Source: Sambucus nigra (taxonomy: Eukaryota > Streptophyta > Magnoliopsida > Dipsacales > Adoxaceae). From it: DNA of 64,000 nucleotides. The notes below the pieces were generated by a model. That model was not told where the DNA came from. It made no database searches and worked only from the letters and a program-made list of their open reading frames with translations. The stretch lies in NCBI GenBank assembly GCA_949130495.1, contig CASBWL010000041.1:487001-551000 (forward strand). The letters are read 5' to 3'. Below, one piece after another: positions 22,241 to 34,801 of the stretch (position 1 is its first letter; the number at the start of each line of letters is the position of its first letter). Both the position numbers and the translations under genes were made by a program.

Positions 22241-24000
22241 ATCTTTCTAGAATGTGTGAAAAATGCTTATGAAGTTATTCACAAAAGTTAAATATTGGGT
22301 CAAACTTGATTAAATTCTTTGAGGAAACTCCTTTTGATTATAAACACAAAATGTGTAAAGAAGTAAATCGGAAACCAATTTAAGATTCTTGGTTTACTAA
22401 TTTTTAAAACAAAAACCGTACTTGGCCATATGTATCCTAACCAATATAGAAAGAATAAAGAATGAAAAGAAGTAAAGCACACATGAGAATTATTATGTGG
22501 TAAAATACCAAATTAGGGACATCCACGGTGACCTCTACGCCACAAACCAAAAAAAATCCACTAAAACGAATCACGTTACAAGCATACAATTAAACCCCAA
22601 AATAAAATGAAAAAAAGAATAAGATACTTAACTGCGCCACACCGCGAATGGCCTACTTTTGATTTCTCCCACAGGTTATCCTGCTCATCCTCCTTCTTCG
22701 CATTGTGTCGACCCGATCAAAATTAATCTCTCTCAATAACACACTATATTTCTAAGTGTTCTGTTTGTGAAAATATTAAGTGATAGTATTGTGCCTGAAC
22801 ATGAAATAATGAAACTCGCACACCCTTAAATGTTGCATGAAAGTCCTACATATTACAAAACTTCTAATTGATGTTGGTGTTTTAAAAATAGAGAAAATCA
22901 GACTTAATTTCAGGACTTGTTTTTAGATCTGGCTATTTTTAGATCTTTGAAAAATGTAGAGCTGAAAGATTATTCATAAAAAAATTACCAACTGTAAAAT
23001 TTATAAAGAAGTCAAATCTAAAACATGAAAGACTTTTAAGTCTCTTTTTCTGATTTTAAAACAAAGAAAAATGGATCTAAAAATATTACAAATAATAAAA
23101 ACCAAGATCCAATAGAAAGATGATTTCAAAAAAATAAGAAATCACAAAACAACCTAGTGACTACGTGAAATGTATCACACTGTTCAAATCTCAAAGTTTC
23201 TACAAAGAATCGAGATCTAAAACCAAGTGAGGATGTTATTGGAAGATATTAGTTTATCAAAGCCAGTTGAAAACGATTTCTTGACTCTAGATCACTCGTT
23301 CTAACAACTGTCAGAAACCCTAAAAGTATGATAGTAAAAATAGGGTTAGAGAAGACATTTTATACTAAAATGAAGGGATATCCTTGTTTAACAGAAAAAT
23401 GTTTTCTCTGATTTAGTGAGTTTGAGTCTCTGATTTTTTCTCTTCTCTCTCTCCTCTCTTTTTTCTCTCAAGACTCAAACTCACAAAAATTCTCTAATTG
23501 ATGAAACTTTATCCCTATTTATAGTTGGAGCTGAAGGTTCTGGAGAATTGGTTCAAAATCAACAGTGGAGATCAAAGTTATTGGATGAGGTTTGATCTAA
23601 GTGCTCACAATGCACCATTTGAGGAATATAAACCATCTAACATCGATAAAGTTAAATCTTTATGATTTGTTAGAAAGGGTAACACATGATTGCTAGCTAA
23701 CACATGCAGGCCGTAGAGAACTCAAGATCAACGATGGATAAACAATCTCAGTATTGTATGTGTAAAGAAACAAAAATCAAACCAACCAAGGCACGCCACT
23801 TTTGGAAACGTGTTAAATTGTTACCAACCAAAAAAAGGTGAGAGTTTAACTTTCCAAAATTCCCATTTTCATCCCCAAATGTTTGTGCCGATTTTAAATT
23901 TAGTCCAAAATATTTTAATAGAATATTTTATAATTCAATTAAGGTCCAAAAACATTTGAAAATCAATATTTAATGTTTAAAAATTAATTTTAAAAATTCT
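22241..24000. other. Non-coding, probably old repeat DNA
   Basis: No gene is recognised. The sequence is AT-rich, with a minus-strand TATA-like CTATAAATAG at about 23515-23525 and a pyrimidine-rich tract (23430-23470). TGTCGACCCGATC at 22706 could be an LTR start, but no partner end is proven. Confidence 0.35.
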
Positions 24001-25268
24001 CAAAAATTATTAAAAATAATTTTGAGCACACTAACTGCAATATGAGTTCATTGTGTTCCTATATTGTGTTGTTGACAACACAACCAAAATAGGGGAAAAG
24101 ATTCAAAACCTACAAGTGTGAATCAATTCGCTCCCTTGAGAATCGATTCGCTAAAAGACAGTAGCCAATATTTCATGCCTGAATCGATTCGGACTCCTTC
24201 AAATCGATTCGGTCCAAACTAGTGCTCAGGTCCCCTATTTTTGAATCGATTCGCACCCTTGAGAATCGATTCGCTTTGCCATCCATTCGAAAATATTTCA
24301 TTCCCGAATCAATTCACACCCTTGCGAATCGATACGGCCGTGCAAATTTTTTATATTCTTAATTTTTATAAGTTTTCCATTGTTGGGATTGTATAAATAC
24401 TTTCTCTTCTCATTTTGAAAGAGATCTTACATTTCACATTAGGATTTGGGGTTTGTATGGGAGATTTCCCTACTCCACCATTTTGGGTGTTTTTCCCATT
24501 TTTATGTCTGTAAGTTAATTATTTCATTGTCTAGTTTATTGCTTTCTCTTTCTCTTGCTTATTTCCATTGATGCTCTTTAATTTCCTTGCCTAGATTAAC
24601 TTGTTTTTCATTTATTTATTACTTTACTAGTGTTAAATTAGTTTATTTCATGTCGTGCCCTTAAATAAATAGGGTCGGGGTTGTGTTCCGCCATTATCGA
24701 GCCTCTAGCTCCGAAAGTTGGATTTTGTGTAAAATCGCATTTAATTGAAACCTCGAGTATTAAAAGAGGATTGTTATGCCTTTAGCTTTCTTTGTCATGC
24801 AACATTAGTGTTTATGGCGATAATTCGAATTTAATCCGCGTGTGACCATTTTTTATTAAATGTTTATTCAAGCGGCTTTGGGTTAAGTTCCTTCTTGCGT
24901 GAAGTTTATGCTCAATTGATTATGTAGGTTAAATAGATTTTGAACCTTAATTCTAATTGGTAGTTGTTTCGATCCGTGTGGTGCGAATGCGATCCCCATC
25001 CTCTCTTTACTTTTGCGCTGCGTAACGTCTCTTTTTCTTTATTTCTTTTATAACCCCCCATTAACTTTTACATTTTTATTTCTAAAGTTTTAAAATAATT
25101 AAAATCTAAAATTCAATCGTTCCCTGTGGATTTCTTACGATACCCGACTTACCGTTGTACTCTTCTCACAAGTGTAGTCATAGCTCAGGTTTTTTTGCAT
25201 CGCGTCGGCAAAACACACAACGACTGTGTCCTCACACGAACACACTTTTATCGCTCAATCAATTTCCT
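24000..25268 (+). repeat. Probable LTR-type sequence (Athila-like end), unplaced
   Basis: It holds a motif array (24110-24335), a TATA box (24392-24399) and a stretch near 25115-25215 (CCCTGTGGAT, then ACGATACCCGACTTACCGTT and ATCGCGTCGGC) that resembles LTR ends of plant gypsy elements of the Athila type, from memory. No primer site follows: the sequence passes straight into the protease region of element G. A solo LTR inserted in G is possible, but no TSD was found. Confidence 0.35.
24110..24335 (+). promoter_or_regulatory. Array of GAATCGATTCG-like palindromes upstream of a TATA box
   Basis: About eight copies or variants of the palindromic core GAATCGATTCG occur within 225 bp, often in pairs linked by a CACCCTTGA-like spacer. 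A TATA box (TATAAATA, 24392-24399) follows. Smaller sets of the same core lie in the LTRs at 27110, 35910 and 48225. Confidence 0.6.
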
Positions 25269-25289
25269 TCAGTCATTAGCACTACCCTT

Positions 25290-26024
25290 GCACGAGATTT
25301 GGGGATGATATATGTTTCTTCTGATATTATACTTTATATAAATTCACCTGTGGGTAGAGGGGCACCCATAGTTTAGTATGACGGGGTATAAGAATCGATA
25401 GTGGGTGACTTACATTTGTTACAGACTTAGAAGTACTAGACATGCATGAGTACGATGTCATATTAGGGATGGATTGCTATCTCCATACAGAGCTTGTGTT
25501 GAGTGTTATGGTAGGTCCATCACCTTCACCGTTTCAGGGCAGGAAATGTACCTAGTTGCAATGCCACACTCCGGGGGTGGGTCGAGCACGCACTTATACT
25601 ATATCAAGGAGGAGACTTCTTCGAAGTTCATAGAGTCACTAGATTCCATCCTGATAGTAAGAGAGTTTTCTTATGTGTTTGCGGAGATCCCAGGGTCACA
25701 ACCTAGAACGGAGATAGACATTATGATTGATCTGATTCCAAGCATAAGACATATTTCTTGTACACCGTATCAGATCATTCGTCTAGAGATGAAGGAGCTT
25801 CGAGACCAGATTGAGCAATTATTGGGATATGGGTTCATTAGGAGGAGGACTTCATCGTGGGGTGCCCCATATTTATTCGTCAAGAAGAGAGAAAGATCCT
25901 TGCGACTTTATATTGACTACAGGGAGTTGAACAAAGTCACCATACGGAATAAATATTTGTTAGCTCGTATTGATGATTTGTTTGACCAGCTGAGAGGTAC
26001 TACGTATTTTTTGAAGTTCGATTT
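25290..26024 (+). pseudogene. Chromovirus protease end and RT N-terminus (element G, part 1)
   Basis: A broken protease C-terminal part (INSPVGRGAPIV, then [10 protein letters not shown] at about 25450-25478) leads into the open piece 25474-26046. This includes the pre-RT linker and RT motifs: [51 protein letters not shown] and [20 protein letters not shown]. The last motif is cut by element D at 26024. The order and wording are typical of plant chromoviruses, where these domains mature Gag-Pol and make cDNA. Confidence 0.85.
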
Positions 26025-27111
26025 TAACACACCCCGTATTTTTTAGCATTTAGAAATTAATTAATTAGGTTATTTTTAAATTACACACATGCCATAATTT
26101 AATTGAATTAAATATTAAGTGTTTATTAAAATATTAATAGTGAGAGATATTGATTAATATTTTTGGAAATTTACTAAGTGAATAGTAAATAATTATTATA
26201 CGTCATAACGAGTGATATTGACGTGATTGTGTTATTTCTCAATTGGGAGTCATGTGTAGACTATATGAGGTCAAGATAGAAAATTTATGTAGAGTGACTC
26301 AAATGTCAATTTCGAAGTCACAGTTGATTTAGAATGGGTCGAATTAGGCGAAATAGTGTACCCGTGTGTATTGATTGGGTCCTGGTGCGATTTTAGACTA
26401 ACCAGGCACCACATAAGGGCGTTTTGGTTATTTAGGATTCTAGGGTAGAGGGAACTCCAAATTTTAGAGTGTTATATCAGCCCATTTGAGTTAGACGCTA
26501 GGGTTACAACACTTGGGAGAGAGAAATGAGGCCATATGAGAGAAAGAGGAGAAGAAACCTAGGCCATTCCACACCTTTTCGCATCACCAACGTTGTCGAA
26601 TTTGAGATCGAAGCAAGGAAAGAACATCCTCACCATCTCAGAATGAAAATCAGACCTAATATATCAAGGCCAATGTTTATCTTGCAATTATTTTAAGCAT
26701 GTTATAATATCCATGAAGTGTAGGGATTAAATTACATGGTTTGAATGAATTCTTGGGATTTTGATGGGTCTAATTCATTATTAAGGGTAGGATTTATGTA
26801 GGATTAATCCCTTTGTGTAGATATTATAAAATCTGAGAATATATGATGAATAACTTGAAAGAAATCTGGGTATCTTGATGAATATACATGAAGAACACCA
26901 TAAACTAGGGTTTTATGAAATTATGGAATTTAATCTATTCTTGGGTAGATTTCTTATAGTTTTAATGTATTATTTACGTTAGAAATTGTCCTTATTCATA
27001 TGTTTGATGCTTGGGGATATTGGATGGGAGTTTGGGAAGGTTTCATGGAGGTTTGATAGAATTTTACTGGTGAAAACTCGTAACAACAACAAGGAAGATG
27101 AACTAACAGGT

Positions 27112-27152
27112 GCGAATCGATTCGAGATCCTTACCGAATTGATTCAGCTACC
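27112..27152 (+). promoter_or_regulatory. Paired ATCGATTCG-type motifs in LTR D
   Basis: GCGAATCGATTCGAG and, about 20 bp on, GAATTGATTCAGC. This pair matches the arrays at 24110, 35912 and 48227. Role unknown. Confidence 0.45.
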
Positions 27153-27563
27153 CAATTTTGTTAAGTTTGGTCATTTATGTTATACTTTTTCATGAAAAAA
27201 ATTACGAGAAACTTTGGTGATGATTTATTAATGATATAAAGACTCAGAGAAGATCAGTAGACATATAGTTCAGGCCCGATTTAATCTTAATGAGTGTAAA
27301 TGGGAATTAAGACCGACGAAAGTTAAAAGATTGTGTTACATATCGAGAATTTGAAAATCAGGTTATAGGGAGAGTAAACGATAACCTAAGATCAATACCA
27401 GTAGGATAGTGATGTGTTACTACTGAAATAACTTAAGGAATAATCAGGACCCTTCGGGTCGTAAGTGATACTCGGAAAATATGAAAATAATACTATGTGC
27501 AAATCGTTAGTACGTTGAGTATTCGAGAGAGAGATATATACTATGTACGGGGCATATTATGGG

Positions 27564-27566
27564 TTT

Positions 27567-27608
<42 letters not shown>

Positions 27609-27621
27609 GAGAGAGAGAGAG
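27564..27621. repeat. (TA)n then (GA)n microsatellite
   Basis: About 20 TA units (27564-27603) pass into about 10 GA units that merge with the end of the adjacent TIR element. Confidence 0.9.
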
Positions 27622-28382
27622 AGAGAGGTTCAGAAGTGAACCTAAAATATGAACATTGTAATGAACCTTAATAAAAAATATCTAACAACCCATTAATTCT
27701 AATTCTTATGTTGTAATTGGTCCACGCCAGCAGCAACGAGCACGTGTGTTGATCGAATATTTTTTTTACACCCCCTCCCCCCAAACACACACCCACACAC
27801 ACCCATCTGCAGCAGATGGGTTGGGCAGCAGCAGTTGGGTCGCCCGGTGGTTCGCGAATTTTATTATTTCTGGACAGAGGGTTGGTAGGATGATGGTACA
27901 GGGGGTTGGGGTTAGCAACTAGGATGGTCGAATGTTTTGTCTGGCGGGTTAGGTGTGTGAGAAGTGAGCCAAAGAAGCTAGTCGGAGATGTGATTTTTTC
28001 GTACTGAAGGGATTTTAGTTGACATTTCTAGCTGGAGATTAGAGAAATCTGGTTTTGATTATAAGATTATTGAACCCCCACTGATCATTTGTGAATAACT
28101 TTCTAGATTAATGACTCTGATCGGCCTGGGTTTGATGAAGTCAAGGGCTTCTCCAATTAAATGGTCACCAGTTGATATCTTATCTTTTTCGCCACTTTTA
28201 GCAGGAACAACTATAAGGTTTGACTTGTTGGCAGATGGGGTGGGAGTTAAGGTTTGTCACGCATGTCAGTTGCCTCTAGCATGGACCAATAACTATATAA
28301 GAATTAAAATTAACGGGTTGTTAATTGTTGTTTTGTTAAGGTTTATTGAAATGTTTATCTTTTAGGTTAACTTTTGAACCTC

Positions 28383-28385
<3 letters not shown>
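27622..28385. mobile_element. Non-autonomous TIR element (MITE-like), 764 bp
   Basis: The ends form a ~48-bp terminal inverted repeat. The left arm starts AGAGAGGTTCAGAAGTGAAC (27622) and the right arm, read on the minus strand from 28385, starts AGAGAGGTTCAAAAGTTAAC. I count about 40 of 48 positions alike. It is bordered by TA microsatellites on both sides, so the target may have been a TA-rich site. Removing it brings LTR D down to the length of LTR F. No transposase frame is visible; superfamily is not assigned. Confidence 0.8.

Positions 28386-28447
<62 letters not shown>
28386..28447. repeat. (TA)n microsatellite
   Basis: About 30 TA units directly after the right TIR. Confidence 0.95.
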
Positions 28448-28449
<2 letters not shown>

Positions 28450-31384
28450 TTGTGTGAACACCTCTTTTGTTCTTTTTTTTATATATGTGAGCATACCTAC
28501 TCTTCCTTCTATCATGGGAGGTTCCGCGCAGAGGTCGATCACACCTTGGAGATTCCAGTAAGGTCTGGATGTGCGCCCCAGAGCTTAGAACTTAGGGTGA
28601 CTCACTATTTGAGAGTGTATAATGGGACCGGAAGCTCATTTGGGTACATTAGGTATGTGTGTAGCCCAAATGCTTAGAACTATGTTTGCCTCCATTGTAT
28701 TTGTTATTTTATTCATGGTTCGAGGTGACATTCCGAACCAATAGTCCTTGATTTGGTACGGGAGGTACTTGGATATGATGGCAAAGTATGCATGCATCGT
28801 TGTGGTCATTCTGGGGGATGTTGTAATTGTATATATTATAGTGTGATAAGTATATACAAGTGTGATTATTCTACTTATATGTGATGGTAGAAACGATAGA
28901 TAATCTATATTTAAAAGTAACTTAAGTAGAACAAATTAATTAACGGTTCAATAATAATATTCAATTAATGTTAATTATTAGTTTTATGGTAGCGTATGGG
29001 CAGTATGGTGGAGCTAAACCTATTGTTGTTAGTTAGATACTTATGTCTAGTTAGGTTGTGTAACATAGCTAGGTGGGATAAGTAGGAGACGTTAGGAGTT
29101 CACTATAGTTGAGAGGTGAGGAACTCAAGGGAGTGTACGTGGAACTAACATGTGTATATAATAACTGCTTTTTAACTGTGATTTAAATGCTTGCTAAATA
29201 TTTTCAAAAGGTTTTGGGCTCTGAACCGTGTCAAATCTTTTTTCCAAAATATGTTACGTGTCCAGCCACAGGAACGCCAAGTTTTATGACTCATTCTAGG
29301 GATGCATACTGAAGCACTTGTGGAGGCTTGCAGGATTCATGTAAACGCTTCAGTTATTCATTCCTAAGTTAGGATTTATTATTCGTTATTTCATTTGGGC
29401 ATGTTTCCCCTTCAGTTGATACATTCTTTTCAGTTTTATTTATCAGACTATGTATTTGGATTCAGTTTTATTTCAGTAGACTTATGGATTAGATATTAGT
29501 TTTAAACTGATGGTGTATTTGGTATTTATTATTTATCTATTTATCATGTGATGATTCAAACTCTTATATTTGTGTGGATGGTTGAGTTATATTATTTGTG
29601 TTTCCGCATGTTATTATATGTTAATGAAAGATTAAATTTGGCACCGACTTAATTTAACATTCGTGGTTAGTAATTTAAAAAGTTTTCGACAGTGATTTTA
29701 AGAATGAACCAAATGAGATTCCTGTTTGTTTTAATAAATGATTGATCACCCATGATTAAAATGTAACACCTCGTAATTTCTGGATCATTATGTTAATTAA
29801 TTTAATTTGGTAATTGGTGATTCTTAATTAATGAGAATTAATTAATGGGAATATATAAAAGTGATTATATTTAAAATAAGTTAACGAATGAGGATTTATT
29901 TGAGAAATATAATCCGAATGGTAGTTTTAAGTGCGCGATTAAGTTCGGTAGGGTCAAAATAGTCCAAAAGAAGTGGGTATATACATATATTGGGTATTGG
30001 GGTCCAATTACACATGTGTGAACTTAATAAAGAGAGTTTGGGCCATTTCACATAAGGCTCATCGGCCCAAAACGTGAATAGTGTTTTAACCCTAAGATGT
30101 GTAAGGGGTTGGGCATCACTAAGTCATAATAGAAGACTAAAGGGAGAAAAGAGAGGGAAGCTAAAGGAAAAGTGAAATTGGGGATCTTGAAGAGGGAATT
30201 GCAATCCAACATCATCTTTCAAAGCCCTAGATCATCCTGGTTAAGGCAAGTGATTTAAATTTTGAGTATTAATTTGTATCTAGCTATTCATATCAAAAGA
30301 GGTGTAATCCAATTGAATTCTAGGGTTAGTTCTTGCATAAATTGGGGTTTTCTCTTGATAACAAAAGAATGGATTTAAGATAAATCTTGAAAAGTTTTGA
30401 TGAAGAATCTATACAGAATTGAAGTATTTACTGCTCTAAGGGCGATTCTATTCACGCTGCCCTGTAGAAAATCGCGTTTTCTGACTTTTGTTCTCTAATA
30501 CATTTTCTCCAAAACGGCTCCAAAATGCCACAAAACGACATTTTAAAAATCTCGGTAGATTCGTGGGCAAATTTTAAGAAATATTTTTTAGTTGTTACTT
30601 CGTTGGAGATTGCCTAGATTGATAGGTGTGACTAATTACTCTTGGATTAATTAGAGGATTAATTAAATTGGGGAGATTAAGGTTTATGATTGAGTGATTG
30701 AAACCTTGTTAATTAAGTGGGGGAAACTTCATTGGATGAAATTGAACATTGAATTGGGAATTTTGAATGTCGGGCCAAGAGAGATAGTCCGGTGTAAAAT
30801 GGTAGGGTGATGCCATGATAATGAAAATTAATTAATGTATAATTAATTAGAATAAAGTCAGACCGTAAACTTTCATATTTAGGCTTGGGTATGGACATTA
30901 TACTCCGAAGCCTGGATTTATATATATGTTGATGTGTAGTACATATATAAGATTTATATATATATTTGTGTGAATAATATATATAGTAAAGCCATACCAA
31001 TATTAATGCTATCATAGGAGGTTGCGCGATGTGGGTGATCCCCTTGACTTGAGGAACAGGGCGAGTATATTCCCCAGGCCATAGCGTCTAATCTTAGGGG
31101 TGGGACCGTTACGGTATGGAGCGGACACTTTCGGCGGGAACTATGGTCGCCTCCTATGCGTTCCTTGATAGCATTGTATATTCAACCTATGTGTGAATGT
31201 TGAGATATGATACATATATATAGTGCAGAATTATATACGGGAATTTATATACATACATGGCGTGAAATGTATAGATATTATAACTTGTGGGAATGTTATA
31301 TGAGCTAAAATGAAAGATCTATGATCTATGAAAGTTAATGCGAGTAATAACTTAATAAATAAAATACTATACTCACTTGGGGTG

Positions 31385-32814
31385 TGTAACAACCCGCGTA
31401 ATTTTGGGGGTATTTTCAAAATTAAGAGGAAAAATAAATTTTGAGAGAAAATTATTTTTATTACTCAAATATGTTGGTTATTATTTTTTAAAGGCGAGAA
31501 TTTCAAACGATTTCGAAATCGGAATTAAAATGGAGATTTAATTGAATTTTTATTATTTAGAAGAGTCCTCAAAACATAAAACTCTCTAAGAGTCCTTGGA
31601 ACATAAAACTCTCTAGTAAAAATAATATTTTTAAAAATCCGACCGTCCGATCAAGCTGAATTTTTGTCAGAAGTCGTGTCTCGCCGTTCGCTACAACATA
31701 CTAGAATTTCAAGTGATTCCAACGGTTTGATTGTCCGGAATAAAAATTTTAGTGTTTGTATCTGATTAGAACTCTTTTCTTAATCAAACACTTAATCCTT
31801 CATATATCAACTAGTTCGTGGCTTGGCTTTTCAAATCACTTTTTCTCAAACTTTTCAACCAGAAGAGCTCTTTAAAATTACTCCCTTTCATATACAAACC
31901 ATAGCCCCAAGCTTATTCAAGATTTCAACCTTAGATTAGAAGGCTTATTTGGTGTTTTCTCGAGTTTGGTCTAGAACGAGATTTTATTATTTTCGCGAGA
32001 AGAACGTGATGGTGTGATTAGATTTTGAGGCTGAATTATGTGATGATTTTGAGGTATGGGGTTTTACACAATATGCTCCTTAATCTCGCGAGTGTTTCTC
32101 CCTTTGGTTTCATGTGATTATTGACTCATATTTGAATTGTTAAATTCTTTTGGAAATCTAAAAATATTTGTTGGAATCTGATTTCGATTCATGTGGTATT
32201 ATATTTGGTGTTGAGCATGTTGTCATGAGATTTTAATATGGCACTGAGGTTGGGCACCCGCCAATATTCCCTTTTCCGGATATGCTAAAAAAAATGCATA
32301 GGCGCGGTACGGTGGTGAGGCCTGGTGACCCGGTTAATGTGTTGTTGAGAAATTATATTGATATAATTGCTTATGAGATTCACTTTGATTTGAATATTCG
32401 TATTCGTATTGTTGCGCTTTATTCATCGCTAACATATTATTGTTGAGCATCTTTCCTGTCGTATTGTGTACTTCCCCATCTTTTTCTTAGTTGGCAGGTG
32501 AGCGCGGATTTGAGTGCTATGGACCAATTGGGATGATTTTAGCGAGGATTATTTGGGAAGAATTTTTAATACAAGAGATGAGAAGATTGTATTTATTTTG
32601 ATGTATATAGCATTTGGAGATTTATTTTATTTTCGAGATAGTTAGATTGTTGTAATTATTTCGATAGATTTGTTGTATTAATTTGAAGATGAGAATAGCG
32701 GTTTCTTGTTTTATTATGGGATTTAGATGCTCTATACCTCGTTATTTGTGATTTTGGTAAGATTTATCGATAGTAGCGCTCCGCTCGCTCCCCCCGGGCG
32801 GGCGGGGTGTTACA
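31385..32814 (+). repeat. 5' LTR of element I
   Basis: 1430 bp, starting TGTAACAACCCGCGTAATTT and ending in GGGCGGGCGGGGTGTTACA, with a C/G-rich tail unusual for the region. Confidence 0.95.
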
Positions 32815-33057
32815 GAATGGTATCAGAGCTTAGGTATACGACAACCCTCGGATCTTGGGTTTTGGGTCTGTTGCGTTTTTGTGGCGCGTATATTTGGAGA
32901 TAGAAATTTTTAGAGAATCATTTCGCGTTAGGCATCTAGATTAGATGTGAGGAAATTATTTTGGAGACGAGATTATTTTTGGAGATTGTTGGCCTGATTT
33001 TTGAGAGTTAGGTATTCGGCGAATTTCGAGGGCGAAATTCCATTGTTAGTGGGGAAG
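32815..33057 (+). other. Entire interior of element I: primer site, 190 bp filler, polypurine tract
   Basis: The primer site TGGTATCAGAGC (tRNA-Met type) starts 3 bp after the LTR. The rest has no open frame of note. The 3' end has the chromovirus-like GAATTTCGAGGGCGAAATTC block (33021-33040) and AGTGGGGAAG before the 3' LTR. Confidence 0.9.
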
Positions 33058-34487
33058 TGTAACAACCCGCGTAATTTTGGGAGTATTTTCAAAATTAAGA
33101 GGAAAAATAAATTTTGAGAGAAAATTATTTTTATTACTCAAATATGTTGGTTATTATTTTTTAAAGGCGAGAATTTCAAACGATTTCGAAATCGGAATTA
33201 AAATGGAGATTTAATTGAATTTTTATTATTTAGAAGAGTCCTCAAAACATAAAACTCTCTAAGAGTCCTCGGAACATAAAACCCTCTAGTAAAAATAATA
33301 TTTTTAAAAATCCGACCGTCCGATCAAGCTGAATTTTTGTCAGAAGTCCTGTCTCACCGTTCGCTACAACATGTTAGAATTTCAAGTGATTCCAACAGTT
33401 TGATCGTCCGGAATAAAATTTTTAGTGTTTGTATCTGATTAGAACTCTTTTCTTAATCAAACACTTAATCCTTCATATATCAACTAGTTCGTGGCTTGGC
33501 TTTTCAAATCACTTTTTCTCAAACTTTTCAACCAGAAGAGCTCTTTAAAATTACTCCCTTTCATATACAAACCATAGCCCCAAGCTTATTCAAGATTTCA
33601 ACCTTAGATTAGAAGGCTTATTTGGTGTTTTCTCGAGTTTGGTCTAGAACGAGATTTTATTATTTTCGCGAGAAGAACGTGATGGTGTGATTAGATTTTG
33701 AGGCTGAATTATGTGATGATTTTGAGGTATGGGGTTTTACACAATATGCTCCTTAATCTCGCGAGTGTTTCTCCCTTTGGTTTCATGTGATTATTGACTC
33801 ATATTTGAATTGTTAAATTCTTTTGGAAATCTAAAAATATTTGTTGGAATCTGATTTCGATTCATGTGGTATTATATTTGGTGTTGAGCATGTTGTCATG
33901 AGATTTTAATATGGCACTGAGGTTGAGCACCCGCCAATATTCCTTTTTCCGGATATGCTAAAAAAAATGCATAGGCGCGGTACAGTGGTGAGGCCTGGTG
34001 ACCCGGTTAATGTGTTGTTGAGAAATTATATTGATATAATTGCTTATGAGATTCACTTTGATTTGAAAATTCGTATTCGTATTGTTTCGCTTTATTCATC
34101 GCTAACATATTATTGTTGAGCATCTTTCCTGTCGTATTGTGTACTTCCCCATCTTTTTCTTAGTTGGCAGGTGAGCGCGGATTTGAGTGCTATGGACCAA
34201 TTGGGATGATTTTAGCGAGGATTATTTGGGAAGAATTTTTAATACAAGAGATGAGAAGATTGTATTTATTTTGATGTATAGAGCATTTGGAGATTTATTT
34301 TATTTTCGAGATAGTTAGATTGTTGTAATTATTTCGATAGATTTGTTGTATTAATTTGAAGATGAGAATAGCGGTTTCTTGTTTTATTATGGGATTTAGA
34401 TGCTCTATACCTTGTTATTTGTGATTTTGGTAAGATTTATCGATAGTAGCGCTCCGTTCGCTCTCCCCGGGTGGGCGGGGTGTTACA
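33058..34487 (+). repeat. 3' LTR of element I
   Basis: 1430 bp, nearly identical to the 5' LTR. Its end differs by three bases in the GC-rich tail. Confidence 0.95.
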
Positions 34488-34801
34488 GGGTGTATTAGTG
34501 GGTAATTAGTATAGTATTTGGGAAAGGCTGGTTACGAGGGAAGTGGCTAGGGACATTAAGTTTAATCCATTAGGCGTGCACATTTGTGAGGGGTGAAGTG
34601 AAATTAAGGGAGTGCGCGTTGCTAATTTAAATATGAAGAGCATTGCATATTTACTTCTTGGATTTAAATTCACTCGCTAAATATTTTCAAATATTTTGGG
34701 TTCTAACCCTTGCTATAAAATATTTTCAAAAACCTTTTAGGTGTCCTCCTACAAGGGCGCCCGACATAATTCCATCCTATAGGGTACGTGGCTGCAGCTA
34801 T

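Larger units (their letters stand above)
31385..34487 (+). mobile_element. Element I: LTR element with a 243-bp interior
   Basis: Two 1430-bp LTRs (31385-32814 and 33058-34487), nearly identical with about 20 differences by eye, flank only 243 bp. The interior keeps a primer site (TGGTATCAGAGC, 32818-32829) and a 3' end with the motif TTTCGAGGGCGAAATTCC, then a short purine tract AGTGGGGAAG. TSD GGGTG is perfect (31380-31384 and 34488-34492). There is no gag or pol at all, so mobilisation would need a helper. The pre-polypurine motif is like that of E and of Tekay-type chromoviruses. A solo LTR of the same family is at 416-1685. Confidence 0.95.

Noticed and set aside
25115..25268. A full Athila element next to G
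   Set aside because: Only an LTR-like end is suggested from memory; there is no primer site, gag or TSD to support more.
28386..28447. Long TA tract as a hairpin terminator or origin
   Set aside because: Simple microsatellite in plant repeat DNA; nothing else supports such a role.
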